From positions 4,402,001 to 4,466,000 of the forward strand of contig NZ_JAIFAG010000001.1 of assembly GCF_020012125.1 (NCBI RefSeq): DNA of 64,000 bases. Reading direction: 5' to 3'. Source of the stretch: Hymenobacter psoromatis (GTDB lineage: Bacteria; Bacteroidota; Bacteroidia; Cytophagales; Hymenobacteraceae). Shown here piece by piece: positions 7,424 to 15,991 of this stretch. The position numbers and the translations under genes are program-made. How positions within the stretch are numbered: position 1 is the first letter of the stretch; the number at the start of each line of letters is the position of its first letter. The notes under the pieces are model-generated. The model did not search any database, had not been told where the DNA came from, and worked only from the letters and a program-made list of their open reading frames with translations.

Positions 7424-10339
7424 TTACAAGCGCACGTTGAACGCCAGCGGCTGCACCACCCACCGGTTCAGGTAGTTGCTGTATGCTACCCGCACGCCCG
7501 CCTCGATGGGTGTGCGCAGGTGCAGCACGTTGAACAAAACCAGCAAGTCTGCGCCGTAGTTGGCGTAGCTGGTGGTGAGGCGGGTAGGGACCGGCGGGCC
7601 GTCCGGCCCGCGTAGCGGCACCACGCTGCTACCTTGGGCCAGGTCGGTGAACACGTCGGCCCGCAGGCGCTGCACGTACAGCACCCGCCCCACCGACCAG
7701 TGCGGAAAGGCCAGCGGCAGGTTGTAATCGGCGCTACCCACCACTAGCCGGTCGAAGCTCACGTAGCTCGTTTCGGCCCTGGGGAAGGAGATGGCCGCCG
7801 CAAAATTGTACTGCTGTTGCTGCTGGTACTGAAAGCCGCCCCGCAGCCGCAGCGCGTGGTGCTTGCCCAGGCCCGGCAAGTAAATAGCCGCCTGTGCGCC
7901 GAACTGGCTGGCTTGCAACTGGGTGCTGAAGGGCGTGGTGCGGTAGGTCGCCAGCAGGGTAGCGCCCCCCCGCGGGGCCACGTCGCGGGCGCTTTGCTTG
8001 AGCTGACTGGCGTAGCTCAGAGAGGTTTGCACGGCGTGCAGCGGGGCGGTGGGGCCGGGCTCGCTGAGGTTGCGGAAGGTGGGCTGGTAGTTGAAAACCT
8101 GCTCGTGCAGGTAATACGCCCCCACGGTCAGGGCTTGCAGGTATTTGGAACGCGTGAGCACTAGCGGCAGGCGCACGCCGGCCAGCAGGCGGGCATACTG
8201 CCAGCGGGTGCCGCGCAGGCTATCGAGCGGGGCGGCCCGGTCGAAGTAGCGGGTGGCGTTGCGCCCGCCGTAGGTGGCTTCCACGTCGAGCACCGGGTAG
8301 CGGCCCTGGTAGCTGAGCGCGGCCGTGGCGGCCACGGTGCGCTCGGTCTGGTCGTAGCTCAGGCCGGTAAAGAATTGGGTCGTGCTCAAAAAATCCTGCG
8401 AGCGCAGCCCTACCCCCACCGAATTGCCGGCTGGGCTCTGCACCACCCCGTAGCTGAACACCCGGAAGGCGTGGGCCAGCGGCCGGTAGCGCCGTACCCC
8501 GTAGCGCAGCCCGCTCGAATCGGGCGAGGCCAGTAGTGCCGTAATGCGCGCCGCCCCCGGCTCGCCGGCCGCCAGCGCCGCCACGTAGGGCGCGGGCGCG
8601 TCGTCGCGGGCGGGGTGGGGTAGGGCCAACCAGATGGCGGAGTCCAGAGGTATTTCTACCACCCGCGCCCCAGTGGCTTGGTAATCGTGGAAAGCCAGGT
8701 GCCGCCCATCGGGGCTCACGGCGGCGTGGTAGGCTCCGAAGGGCCGGTTCGTCACCTGGTACGTCTGGCCCGAAGCCACCCGCACCGCGAAAATATTATC
8801 CACCCCCGTTTGGGGCGAGTTGTAGAGCACGTAGTCGCCCCAGGGCTGCGGGTTGGCCAGGTTCACGTTGGCCACCGGCAGCAGGTTGGTGGCGCGGCCG
8901 GTGGCCGGGTCCAGCCGTTGCAGGGTTTTGCCAGCAGCGCTCAGCGCTACGGCCACCACCTGGCGGCCGTCGGGCATCCAGCGCGGCTGCTGGTAGAAGT
9001 CGTTGCGCGGGTTGGGTAGGGTTTGCAGAATGTCGCCCGATTTCGCATCCAGCACCACTAGCGCGTGGTGGTAGGCTGCATCGGTCCGCACGGCCACTAC
9101 GCGCGTGCCGTCGGGCGTGAGCGCGGCGGCCGCGTAGCGCTGCTTTTTACCAATTCTCCGTAGCTTTCCGGTCGTCAAATCCAGGATTTTCAGTTCCGAA
9201 TATACCCGTTGCCCCCAGCGCGGGTCCTGCCGAAACTCGGGCCACAATATCCTACCCCCGCCCACCGACAGCAGCTGCGGAATATTTTGCAAACCCAGCG
9301 TAAACACCCGCTGCTCACGTCCGTGGCGGCCCAGCCGCACCAGCTGCGCAATGTCACCCAGCCCGCTTTTCAGCGCTACCACGGTGCTATCGTCCACGTA
9401 CTGCGGAAATTGGTATTGGGTGAACACCAGTGTGTCGGCCTGTCCGCTCAGCTGGCGCACGGGGGTAGGGGCGGGGCGCGCTGCCCGCTCCGCCCGCCAG
9501 GTCGAGTCCAGCTCGCGCATGGTGCGGGCGTAGAGGTCTTCCACGCGCAGGCCGGTGGTGCGCCGCAGGCTCCGCGAAAAAGAGAAGGGGTAGAAGGGAA
9601 AGCGGTAGTACTCCTCCAGCACGCGCCGCCACACATCGGGCCCGTAGTGGACTTTGGCCGAAGACGCTAGGTAGTAGCCCAGCACGTACCAGTCGGGTAC
9701 GTTGTCGCGCAAGGAGCCGCTCACCGCCTTTTGGTAATCGTAGAGCCGGCCGCTCAATAAATTGGCGCGCAGGCCCAGACCGAAATACGGAATGCGCCCG
9801 CGCCCACTGCGCGTAAGGGCCGTTTCGGAGCCTACCGCGTCGCCCTCAAAAAACCACTGCGGCACGCCTACCGCCGCCACGCCCAGGCCGCCGTCGCCCA
9901 GCAGCGGCACCACCACCCGCCCTACCCCCTCCCGCGCCTTGTCAAACTGATTAACGTGCCGAAACTCGTGCACCACCAGCCCGTCGAGCCAGTCCACGGT
10001 GCCCAGGCCCTGCCCCTGGTCGGGGGTCGTAAAAAACTCGGCGTGGCGCGGCAAAAACGTCACGAAGCCGTTGCTGATGGTCGTCTGGTTTTGCAGCACC
10101 ACCGCAATGGGGTGGGCCTGCACGCCCAGTGTAGTCCCGTCGGGCCCGTGCACGGCCTCCAGCCGCCCGGCCGTGCGCTGCGCCGCTGAGTCGAGCCCCG
10201 CCGGAAACAGCACCCGAAAGTGCGGGCTGCTTAGCTCCCGCCAGCGCAAATCGGGCGGGTTCTGGCTGATGATGGGTAGGGATTGGGCGGCTATGCGGGC
10301 GGCGCTTAGCAGCAGGAAGAGCGCGAGAAGCAGGCGGCA
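7424..10339 (-). CDS. Outer-membrane protein: peptidase-like domain, propeller and beta-barrel
   Basis: About 971 residues from the ATG at 10339, which directly precedes the signal peptide MCRLLLALFLLLSAARIAAQ; an ATG 12 bp upstream is also possible. Three parts are visible. Residues about 30-280 look like a gluzincin-type peptidase region with HEFRH (about 123, an HExxH motif) and PQWFFEGDA further on. The middle third has repeated TPDGTRVVAV, MPDGRQVVAV and SPDGRHLAF strands of a TolB/WD40-like propeller. The last third alternates polar and aromatic strands and ends in QPLAFNVRL, as expected of an outer-membrane barrel. Whether the metal site is catalytic is unproven. The gene is transcribed divergently from the YceI gene. 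Confidence 0.8.
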   Translation of the reverse strand, partial: CRLLLALFLLLSAARIAAQSLPIISQNPPDLRWRELSSPHFRVLFPAGLDSAAQRTAGRLEAVHGPDGTTLGVQAHPIAVVLQNQTTISNGFVTFLPRHAEFFTTPDQGQGLGTVDWLDGLVVHEFRHVNQFDKAREGVGRVVVPLLGDGGLGVAAVGVPQWFFEGDAVGSETALTRSGRGRIPYFGLGLRANLLSGRLYDYQKAVSGSLRDNVPDWYVLGYYLASSAKVHYGPDVWRRVLEEYYRFPFYPFSFSRSLRRTTGLRVEDLYARTMRELDSTWRAERAARPAPTPVRQLSGQADTLVFTQYQFPQYVDDSTVVALKSGLGDIAQLVRLGRHGREQRVFTLGLQNIPQLLSVGGGRILWPEFRQDPRWGQRVYSELKILDLTTGKLRRIGKKQRYAAAALTPDGTRVVAVRTDAAYHHALVVLDAKSGDILQTLPNPRNDFYQQPRWMPDGRQVVAVALSAAGKTLQRLDPATGRATNLLPVANVNLANPQPWGDYVLYNSPQTGVDNIFAVRVASGQTYQVTNRPFGAYHAAVSPDGRHLAFHDYQATGARVVEIPLDSAIWLALPHPARDDAPAPYVAALAAGEPGAARITALLASPDSSGLRYGVRRYRPLAHAFRVFSYGVVQSPAGNSVGVGLRSQDFLSTTQFFTGLSYDQTERTVAATAALSYQGRYPVLDVEATYGGRNATRYFDRAAPLDSLRGTRWQYARLLAGVRLPLVLTRSKYLQALTVGAYYLHEQVFNYQPTFRNLSEPGPTAPLHAVQTSLSYASQLKQSARDVAPRGGATLLATYRTTPFSTQLQASQFGAQAAIYLPGLGKHHALRLRGGFQYQQQQQYNFAAAISFPRAETSYVSFDRLVVGSADYNLPLAFPHWSVGRVLYVQRLRADVFTDLAQGSSVVPLRGPDGPPVPTRLTTSYANYGADLLVLFNVLHLRTPIEAGVRVAYSNYLNRWVVQPLAFNVRL

Positions 10340-10450
10340 CATGGCGAGCAAGTTACGCCGGGAGGGTCATGCAAAAACAAATAATGTTGATACATGATTT
10401 AGAAAAATAAACGCTATCTTTATTCTGCGTTTCACTTTCTCGTTTTCCTT

Positions 10451-10996
10451 ATGTCCACTACCACCGCCACCAAGTGGGTCCTCGACCCCACGCATTCCGA
10501 AGTGCATTTCAAAATCAAGCACTTGGTCATCTCCACCGTCACGGGTTCGTTCAAAACCTTCGCGGGCACCATGCAAAGCGCGGGCGACTCGTTTGAGAAC
10601 GCTCAAGTGGAGCTGACGCTCAACGTGGATAGTATTGACACGAACAACGCGCAGCGCGACGAGCACTTGCGTAGCGAATTATTCTTTGAGGCTCCCCAGT
10701 TTCCGCAAATCAAGTTTGCCTCCACGTCCTTTACCAAAAGTGGCGAGGGTGAGTATCAGCTCATCGGCGAGCTCACCATTAGAAATACCACTAAGTCCGT
10801 GACGCTCAGCGTAGAGCACGGTGGCACGGCCGTTGATTTCTCCAGCAAAACCAGAGCAGGCTTCGAGGCCGCTGGTAAAATCAACCGCAAGGAATACGGC
10901 CTAACGTGGGGTGGCGTCACTGAAGCCGGGGCCATCGTACTCGGCGACGAGGTAAAGCTGGCCCTCAACGTGCAGTTTATTAAACAAGTTGATTAG
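10451..10996 (+). CDS. YceI family protein
   Basis: 181 residues: a single lipocalin-like YceI domain with the typical start KWVLDPTHSEVHFKIKHLVIS, then GSFKTFAGTM and VELTLNVDSIDTNNAQRDEHLRS, closing with VKLALNVQFIK. Family members bind isoprenoid-like lipids in a beta-barrel. Unlike periplasmic YceI there is no signal peptide, so this copy is predicted cytoplasmic. A TATCTTTA box at 10415 resembles a Bacteroidota -7 element but lacks a well-spaced TTTG partner. A strong terminator follows the stop codon. Confidence 0.92.
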   Translation: MSTTTATKWVLDPTHSEVHFKIKHLVISTVTGSFKTFAGTMQSAGDSFENAQVELTLNVDSIDTNNAQRDEHLRSELFFEAPQFPQIKFASTSFTKSGEGEYQLIGELTIRNTTKSVTLSVEHGGTAVDFSSKTRAGFEAAGKINRKEYGLTWGGVTEAGAIVLGDEVKLALNVQFIKQVD

Positions 10997-11018
10997 CAGC
11001 TTTCGGCTTTTACACCTT

Positions 11019-11052
11019 AAAAAAGGCGGCCCCATCAAGAGCCGCCTTTTTT
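11019..11052. terminator. Intrinsic terminator after the YceI gene
   Basis: Twelve-bp arms AAAAAAGGCGGC (11019-11030) and GCCGCCTTTTTT (11041-11052) around a 10-nt loop, with the U-tract on the + strand. The A-tract makes it usable from the minus strand too, where the next gene converges. Confidence 0.9.
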
Positions 11053-11094
11053 AAAGTAATCGCCCTAAAACTACTTAGAGCGATTTTCAGACAG

Positions 11095-11523
11095 TTAAAC
11101 CACTGATTTCGCAGCCCGCTGCTCTTGGCGCAGCCACTGCCGCGCCTCATCCAGATTCCCAAAAATGCGCATCTGAAAGCTGTCGCCCACCTTGGTCACC
11201 ATTGCCTCGGCCGAGAGGGCGGCGAACGACTCGGGGCTCACGACGTGGGCGAAGTGCGTGAGGCCCTCCACGATGGCGCGGGGCGTCCAGTCCTCGGCAA
11301 TCCAGGCCACGGCGTGGTCCCAGGGGCCGGTCACGTTCGTGTTGTCGTTGAGCAGGTAGGGGCAGCGGTGGCGCGCTAGCTCTTGCAAACAGGCATTGGC
11401 CCCGGTTATGATGCTTTCCAGCGTCTGATAGCCCCGCCAGTTGTTGTACAGCAGCTTTTGCTGCGCATCGTATTCTACGCTCAGAAAAACTTTGCCAAAG
11501 GCGTTGGTGAGGTCCTTCTTCAT
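11095..11523 (-). CDS. STAS/SpoIIAA-like hypothetical protein
   Basis: 142 residues starting at MKKDLTNAFGK (ATG at 11523); longer open frame upstream is overlap with the neighbouring transporter and is not used. It has an alternating alpha/beta pattern (VFLSVEYDAQQKLLYNNWRG, then a helix ESIITGANACLQELARH, strand YLLNDNTNV), like the SpoIIAA-like/STAS proteins frequent in Hymenobacter. The fold is suggested only by pattern, and its role is unknown. It lies 38 bp downstream of the SMR gene on the same strand. Confidence 0.7.
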   Translation of the reverse strand: MKKDLTNAFGKVFLSVEYDAQQKLLYNNWRGYQTLESIITGANACLQELARHRCPYLLNDNTNVTGPWDHAVAWIAEDWTPRAIVEGLTHFAHVVSPESFAALSAEAMVTKVGDSFQMRIFGNLDEARQWLRQEQRAAKSVV

Positions 11524-11561
11524 GGGAATAAGTAGACAGTAGGGGGCAGCAAAAATAGCTC

Positions 11562-11945
11562 CTACGCCGTGCGCTTCAGTCCGATAATGCCCACCAGAAT
11601 GCAGCCGATATAGAAGACGTGCGCCCACTGAAAAGCCTCTTTCAGCACCAGTGTGTCCACTATTTTGATGCCCACCAGCGCCATGCCCATCCAAATGGCA
11701 AACGCGGTGGAGGCCGGAATGACATTCAGCGCCTTGGAGAAAAAGAACACGTTGCCCACGCCAAATACCACGTAGCAAATGGCCGGCACCAACGTCACGA
11801 TGCCCGCCGAACCCGCGAAAAAATGCGACCAGTCAATCGCCTTTATCTTGGCGACGCTCGTGTACTTGAGGCTGTAGTTCCAGCACACCTCCATCACGGA
11901 AGCAAGCAGCAGGTACAGCCAGGCGGGATTAAAGCTTAAAGTCAA
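11562..11945 (-). CDS. Small multidrug resistance (SMR/EmrE-like) transporter
   Basis: 127 residues with four hydrophobic helices, the standard SMR size. The membrane-embedded glutamate is present in helix 1 (LLASVMEVCWNYSLKY), and helix 3-4 residues ASTAFAIWMGM and GIIGLK follow the family pattern. SMR proteins work as dual-topology dimers exchanging cations, guanidinium or polyamines for protons; substrate is not predictable here. The ATG overlaps the stop of the upstream sterol-desaturase-family gene (ATGA), showing translational coupling. Confidence 0.88.
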   Translation of the reverse strand: MTLSFNPAWLYLLLASVMEVCWNYSLKYTSVAKIKAIDWSHFFAGSAGIVTLVPAICYVVFGVGNVFFFSKALNVIPASTAFAIWMGMALVGIKIVDTLVLKEAFQWAHVFYIGCILVGIIGLKRTA

Positions 11946-12994
11946 GATGCGACGGCAGCAACAGGGCGGGAAGAATCGGCTGGGGTAGCGTTGGGCTGAT
12001 TAGGGGGGGTAGGGCCGGTGGGGTGGCCGCCGGGGCGCAGGGCCGCCACCGTTTCGGTAGTATCCTCGGGCACTTCCCACCCTTGCAGCACTTTGGCGGG
12101 GGGTAGGCGCTCGCCCAGCCAAGTAAGGGCGCGCCAGCGGGTGCCGTGGTAAAACCGGAACAGCGTTGAGCGCTCGGCCAGTGCTTTCTCATCGAAGCGA
12201 TACACCGAAAACGCATGCTGCGCGAAGTAATCTTTCGGGAAAGCGTAGGGCAGGCCCCAGCGCTCGGGCTTGCGGTTTTCGGGCAGGTAGGCGGTGCCGA
12301 AGAGCCAGTCCCAGACCGCAAACTTGGTCGAGAAATTGGCGAAATACACTTCCTCATGGTCGGCGTGGTGCCAGAGGTGCATTTCGGGGCCGTTGATAAC
12401 GTATTGCAGCTTACCCGATTTCACATTGATATTGGCGTGAATATACATACCCCACACCGCATCAATCAATGCCTTTATCGGCACCACAATGGGGTTGGCC
12501 CCCAGCAGAATAATGGGCGCGAACTCGATAGTCTGGTTGATGATAATCTCCACAATGTGCGAGCGCGAGCCAGCCAGCCAGTCCACTTGCTTGCCCGAGT
12601 GATGCGCCTCGTGGGTGCGCCAGAAGAACGCGTTGTTGTGCTGAAAGCGGTGAAACCAGTAGATGTAGAAGTCGTGGGTCAGCACAAAAAAGCCCACCTG
12701 CGTCGCCACCGGCCAGTCGCTCACTAGGTGAAACCGCGCCCCAAAATGCGCCGCAAGCGGCGCGATGATGAATCCAAAAATCAGGATTTGCAGGAAGTAG
12801 CTCTGCACCAGCGTGTACCAGAAAAGGTCCACAAACAGCCCTTCGCGGAAAAACGGCAGGCCCTTGCGATACGGATACTTGCGCTCCAGCACCAGTAATA
12901 CTACCACCGCCAACAGTAGTATCGGCGTGGTAATCAGCGTGGTGCGGCCCACGGGATTCAGGCCGTGGTAAAACTGACTTATCGTCTCTAGCAT
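11942..12994 (-). CDS. Sterol desaturase / fatty acid hydroxylase family protein
   Basis: 350 residues, an integral membrane di-iron oxygenase. The histidine boxes are visible: HDFYIYWFHRFQH, HEAHHSG and, further on, LWHHADHEE. At least four hydrophobic helices flank them. Family members hydroxylate or desaturate lipids, sterols, carotenoids or alkylglycerols; the substrate is undetermined. The C-terminal 40 residues are Pro/Ala-rich and probably disordered. It is coupled to the SMR gene downstream by a 4-bp overlap. Confidence 0.9.
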   Translation of the reverse strand: MLETISQFYHGLNPVGRTTLITTPILLLAVVVLLVLERKYPYRKGLPFFREGLFVDLFWYTLVQSYFLQILIFGFIIAPLAAHFGARFHLVSDWPVATQVGFFVLTHDFYIYWFHRFQHNNAFFWRTHEAHHSGKQVDWLAGSRSHIVEIIINQTIEFAPIILLGANPIVVPIKALIDAVWGMYIHANINVKSGKLQYVINGPEMHLWHHADHEEVYFANFSTKFAVWDWLFGTAYLPENRKPERWGLPYAFPKDYFAQHAFSVYRFDEKALAERSTLFRFYHGTRWRALTWLGERLPPAKVLQGWEVPEDTTETVAALRPGGHPTGPTPPNQPNATPADSSRPVAAVAS

Positions 12995-13083
12995 AATAGG
13001 TAATGACTAGTTGGCTTCCCTAACCCGGCCCGGCGGCCGAATGTTCGGCTTGTAGCTGACCAGGATTTACTTATACGCAAAAC

Positions 13084-13198
13084 AAGAACGTCATGCTGAG
13101 CCTGCAAAGCATCTCGCGTGGGATAGTAACTCAATCGCTCATCGGTTTTGATTACTACCCCACGCGAGATGCTTCGCAGGCTCAGCATGACGTTCTTT
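13084..13198. repeat. REP-like palindromic element, copy 1
   Basis: Imperfect inverted repeat with arms of about 46 nt. The left arm begins AAGAACGTCATGCTGAGCC and ends in AGCATCTCGCGTGGG; the right arm is its reverse complement with one or two changes. The central spacer is about 22 nt. It occupies the gap downstream of the NeuB-family gene and shares its end motifs with copies at 17.3 and 19.4 kb. Confidence 0.85.
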
Positions 13199-13221
13199 TA
13201 GTGCTAGTTAACCAACACGCA

Positions 13222-14106
13222 TTACGCGGCCGTTACCTCGCGACGCAGGCGGCGCAGGGGCTCCTTTTCACTCTCGTACACCACCTTCACGCCGTCGCCG
13301 AGGCCGGCTTCGGTATCGCGGATGTCGCGCACCATCTTGGCCAGGCCGCCGGGCTCCACGCTAGCCGCGTGGTCGCTACCCCACATGGCGCGGTCGAGGG
13401 TAAAGTGGCGCTCCACAAAGTTGGCGCCCAGGGCCACAGCCGTGACGGTGGTGCTCAGGCCGGTTTCGTGGCCCGAGTAGCCGATGGGCGTGCCCGGAAA
13501 CTGGGCTTGCAGGGTCTGAATCATGCGCAGGTTCAGCTCCTGCGGGGGGCAGGGGTAGGCCGACGTGCTGTGCGCAATCATCAGGTTGTCAAGGCCTACG
13601 TACTTTACGGCATCCGTAATTTCCTGCTGGGTGCTCATGCCGGTGCTCAGCATGAGGGGGCGGCCGGTGGCACGCACGCGGTCGAGCAGGGGCTTGTCGG
13701 TGAGCGAGGCCGAGGCCATCTTGTACATCACCGGGCTGAACTGCTCCATGAAATCGACGGAGGGCTCATCCCAGCACGAGGCAAACCAGTCGATACCGCG
13801 CGCCTTGCAGTAGTCGTCGATAGCCGTGTATTCTTCGAGGCCAAACTCCGTTTTGCGCTTGTAGTCGATGTAGCTCATGCGGCCCCAGGGGGTGTCGCGC
13901 ATTTTTTCCCACTGGTCCTTAGGCACGCACAACTCGGGGGTGCGCTTCTGAAACTTCACGGCGTCGGCGCCGGCTGTCACAGCCGCGTCGATGAGCTGCT
14001 TGGCAATGTCGAGCGAACCGTTGTGGTTGATGCCGATTTCGGCAATAATATAGCACGGCTGGCCGAGGCCAATGGCGCGGTTCTTCTTGATTTGAACTAC
14101 CGACAT
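13222..14106 (-). CDS. NeuB-family ulosonic acid synthase (sialic/legionaminic acid synthase type)
   Basis: 294 residues. It condenses phosphoenolpyruvate with an aldose to form a 3-deoxy-ulosonic acid in the cytoplasm. The TIM-barrel signature AEIGINHNGSLDIAKQLID opens the protein, followed by DAVKFQKR, then MYKMASASL, LMLSTGM, IAHSTSAYPCP, GYSGHETG and VERHFTLDRAMWGSDH, all typical NeuB landmarks with metal- and PEP-binding residues. The usual C-terminal SAF (antifreeze-like) domain of about 60 residues is absent. It is the last gene of the minus-strand sugar cluster. The sugar substrate is not known. Confidence 0.9.
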   Translation of the reverse strand: MSVVQIKKNRAIGLGQPCYIIAEIGINHNGSLDIAKQLIDAAVTAGADAVKFQKRTPELCVPKDQWEKMRDTPWGRMSYIDYKRKTEFGLEEYTAIDDYCKARGIDWFASCWDEPSVDFMEQFSPVMYKMASASLTDKPLLDRVRATGRPLMLSTGMSTQQEITDAVKYVGLDNLMIAHSTSAYPCPPQELNLRMIQTLQAQFPGTPIGYSGHETGLSTTVTAVALGANFVERHFTLDRAMWGSDHAASVEPGGLAKMVRDIRDTEAGLGDGVKVVYESEKEPLRRLRREVTAA

Positions 14107-14238
14107 AAGAGAGAAGGTGGTGGGCGAAAAGTTAAAGCCGAAGCCTATAGAAAAAGCAACCTAACAACGCGGCAGCTGGGTAGATTTTGCTTCCCGCTGG
14201 CTATGACGCTGCCACTCAAATTATATTTTAACAGCCTG

Positions 14239-14766
14239 CTATTCCGGGCCTTCATCCACAGAGGCCCTACCCCCCTGGCAGCTGATAATCAGCTCGGCTA
14301 CCTCGCGGAAAGCGCCGTGGCCGCCCCGCGCCCGGCAGCGGTAGTCGGCCGCCTCGCGGGCAAAAACGGTGGCATCGCCGGGGCAGGCAGCCAACCCCAC
14401 CAGCCCCAGAATAGGCACGTCGTTGGTATCATCGCCGATAAAGGCCACCTGCTTGGCCGTGAGGCCGGTGCGGGCTAGAATCTCAGCCAGCAGCGACGCC
14501 TTGTCTTTAATACCGAGGTGCAACTCGCTGATTTTGAGTTTTTCGGCGCGCTTCTGCACCGAAGGCGAGCGCTCGCCGGTGACGATACCTGTTTCGACAC
14601 CCACGGCCCGTAGACGCTCTACGCCCATGCCATCGCGAATATTGAAGCGCTTAAGCACTTCGCCGCTTTCGCCGTAATACACGCCGCCGTCGGTCAGCAC
14701 GCCATCGCAATCGGTGAGGACGAGCTTGATGCGGCGGGCTTTAGCGGCTAGTTCAGCGTGCTTCAT
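14239..14766 (-). CDS. HAD phosphatase of the KdsC / ulosonate-9-phosphatase type
   Basis: 175 residues from the ATG at 14766 (MKHAELAAKARR); upstream open frame is not supported. The class C0 HAD motifs are LVLTDCDGVLTDG (motif I, with both Asp), a Thr in GIVTGERS, a conserved Lys in LGIKDKASLL and FIGDDTNDVPIL (motif IV). KdsC-like enzymes dephosphorylate KDO-8-phosphate or NeuNAc-9-phosphate. Beside a NeuB-family synthase this one probably removes phosphate from that product, implying that the synthase uses a phosphorylated aldose. Confidence 0.88.
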   Translation of the reverse strand: MKHAELAAKARRIKLVLTDCDGVLTDGGVYYGESGEVLKRFNIRDGMGVERLRAVGVETGIVTGERSPSVQKRAEKLKISELHLGIKDKASLLAEILARTGLTAKQVAFIGDDTNDVPILGLVGLAACPGDATVFAREAADYRCRARGGHGAFREVAELIISCQGGRASVDEGPE

Positions 14767-14888
14767 GTAAGGATTTGGTGAAATTCTATCTGAAATTAAT
14801 ACGAAATCGGCAGTAGCTTGGACTTTGCGGTCTGCGCATGACGGCGTTAGGCCGTGACACGACATGCGACCTCGCAGCGGTTATGCTG

Positions 14889-15695
14889 CTAAATGGCCGT
14901 CCAGCCGCCGTCAACCACCAGGTTGGCACCCGTCATATAAGCCGAAGCGTCGGAGGCCAGGAACACTACCGCGCCCTGATAGTCGGTGGGCGCGGCCATG
15001 CGACCAAGCGGCGTTTTGGCGCTGTACTGCTTCACAAAAAAGGCGTCCTGGCTATTCTCTACCCCCCCTGGCGAGAGCGTATTTACGCGCACGCCCTTGG
15101 CACCCCAGTAGGCCGCCAGGTAGCGGGTGAAGTTCACGACCGCGCCCTTCGTGGTGGGGTAGGACGGTGATTTATAGAAGGTTTGCTCGCCGGCCTCGTT
15201 GCGGTAAATGCTCTGGTCGGGCCCCACGAGGCCGTAAGTGCTGGCCACATTAATAATAGAGCCGTGGCCCTGCTCGGCCATCGGCGTGCCGAAAACCTGG
15301 GCGGCCAGAAACACGCCCGTCACGTTCACCTCCAACACCTGCCGAAACGTGGCCACCGGAAAATTCTCAAACTTGCTGAGGTCGGCGGCCATCGCCGGGT
15401 TCTCAAACATGTCGTTGATGGCGGCATTATTCACCAAAATATCGATGTGACCGAATTGCCTGATAATGGTATCGCGCGCAGTAGTCAGCGACTCGGGCAA
15501 GGTCACGTCTACGGCGAGGGGTAGGTGCACGGCGCCGGGTAGGCTAGCGGCCACCTCGCGAGCCTTGTCGAGGTGCAGGTCGGCTACTACTACGTTGGCG
15601 CCGGCCAGGGCCAGGGCTTCGCAGTGCTTCTGGCCAATGAGGCCGCACGCGCCGGTTACGATGGCGGTTTTGTTGGTTAGGTCGAAGAAATTCAC
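14889..15695 (-). CDS. Short-chain dehydrogenase/reductase (PtmA-like)
   Basis: 268 residues. The start is GTG at 15695, overlapping the stop of the MafI-like gene (GTGA). The N-terminal TGACGLIGQKH is the nucleotide-binding glycine motif, NNAA follows at about residue 95, and the catalytic Ser/Tyr/Lys triad can be placed in NVASTYGLV and YPTTKGAVVN, with the closing SPGGVE loop. Similar SDRs (PtmA group) accompany legionaminate-type genes and oxidise or reduce a sugar intermediate. The exact step here is inferred only from neighbours. Confidence 0.88.
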   Translation of the reverse strand: MNFFDLTNKTAIVTGACGLIGQKHCEALALAGANVVVADLHLDKAREVAASLPGAVHLPLAVDVTLPESLTTARDTIIRQFGHIDILVNNAAINDMFENPAMAADLSKFENFPVATFRQVLEVNVTGVFLAAQVFGTPMAEQGHGSIINVASTYGLVGPDQSIYRNEAGEQTFYKSPSYPTTKGAVVNFTRYLAAYWGAKGVRVNTLSPGGVENSQDAFFVKQYSAKTPLGRMAAPTDYQGAVVFLASDASAYMTGANLVVDGGWTAI

Positions 15696-15991
15696 CTAAT
15701 TAATTCTTTAATAAAATTAAACTGTTGTTCAGGAGAGTCTAAGGCCTCTGCCACGGCTTTTACCTGTTGGTAATACTGCTCGGTTATTGAGATGCTGTAC
15801 TCATACAACTGCACCACCAAAATATCGAAAGCACATTCATGCTCAGCATACTCAAGCATGTCGTTAACATTCGCTATGTCCCTGTTTGGCAAGCCAAACG
15901 CTTGTGCTTCATCGACCAATACCTTTAGTGCTAGGTCAAGATTCAAGCGTTTGGCTCGCCTTTCAAAGCCAAGCCAGCTTAATAAACCCAT
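15692..15991 (-). CDS. MafI-like immunity family protein
   Basis: 99 residues, acidic and all-helical in appearance. Its core (DMLEYAEHECAFDILVVQLYEY, followed by TEQYYQQVKAVAEAL) resembles the MafI family, immunity proteins of Neisseria MafB toxins that are often found as orphans. It is tightly embedded: its ATG overlaps the aminotransferase stop (TAATG) and its TGA overlaps the SDR GTG. It is lower in GC than its neighbours, suggesting a later insertion into the operon. No toxin gene is adjacent. The family assignment is by pattern only. Confidence 0.6.
   Translation of the reverse strand: MGLLSWLGFERRAKRLNLDLALKVLVDEAQAFGLPNRDIANVNDMLEYAEHECAFDILVVQLYEYSISITEQYYQQVKAVAEALDSPEQQFNFIKELIR

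Noticed and set aside
13093..14478. 461-residue + strand frame across the NeuB gene
   Set aside because: It runs through a palindromic repeat and antisense to a well-supported gene, with His/Ala/Gly-rich shadow composition.
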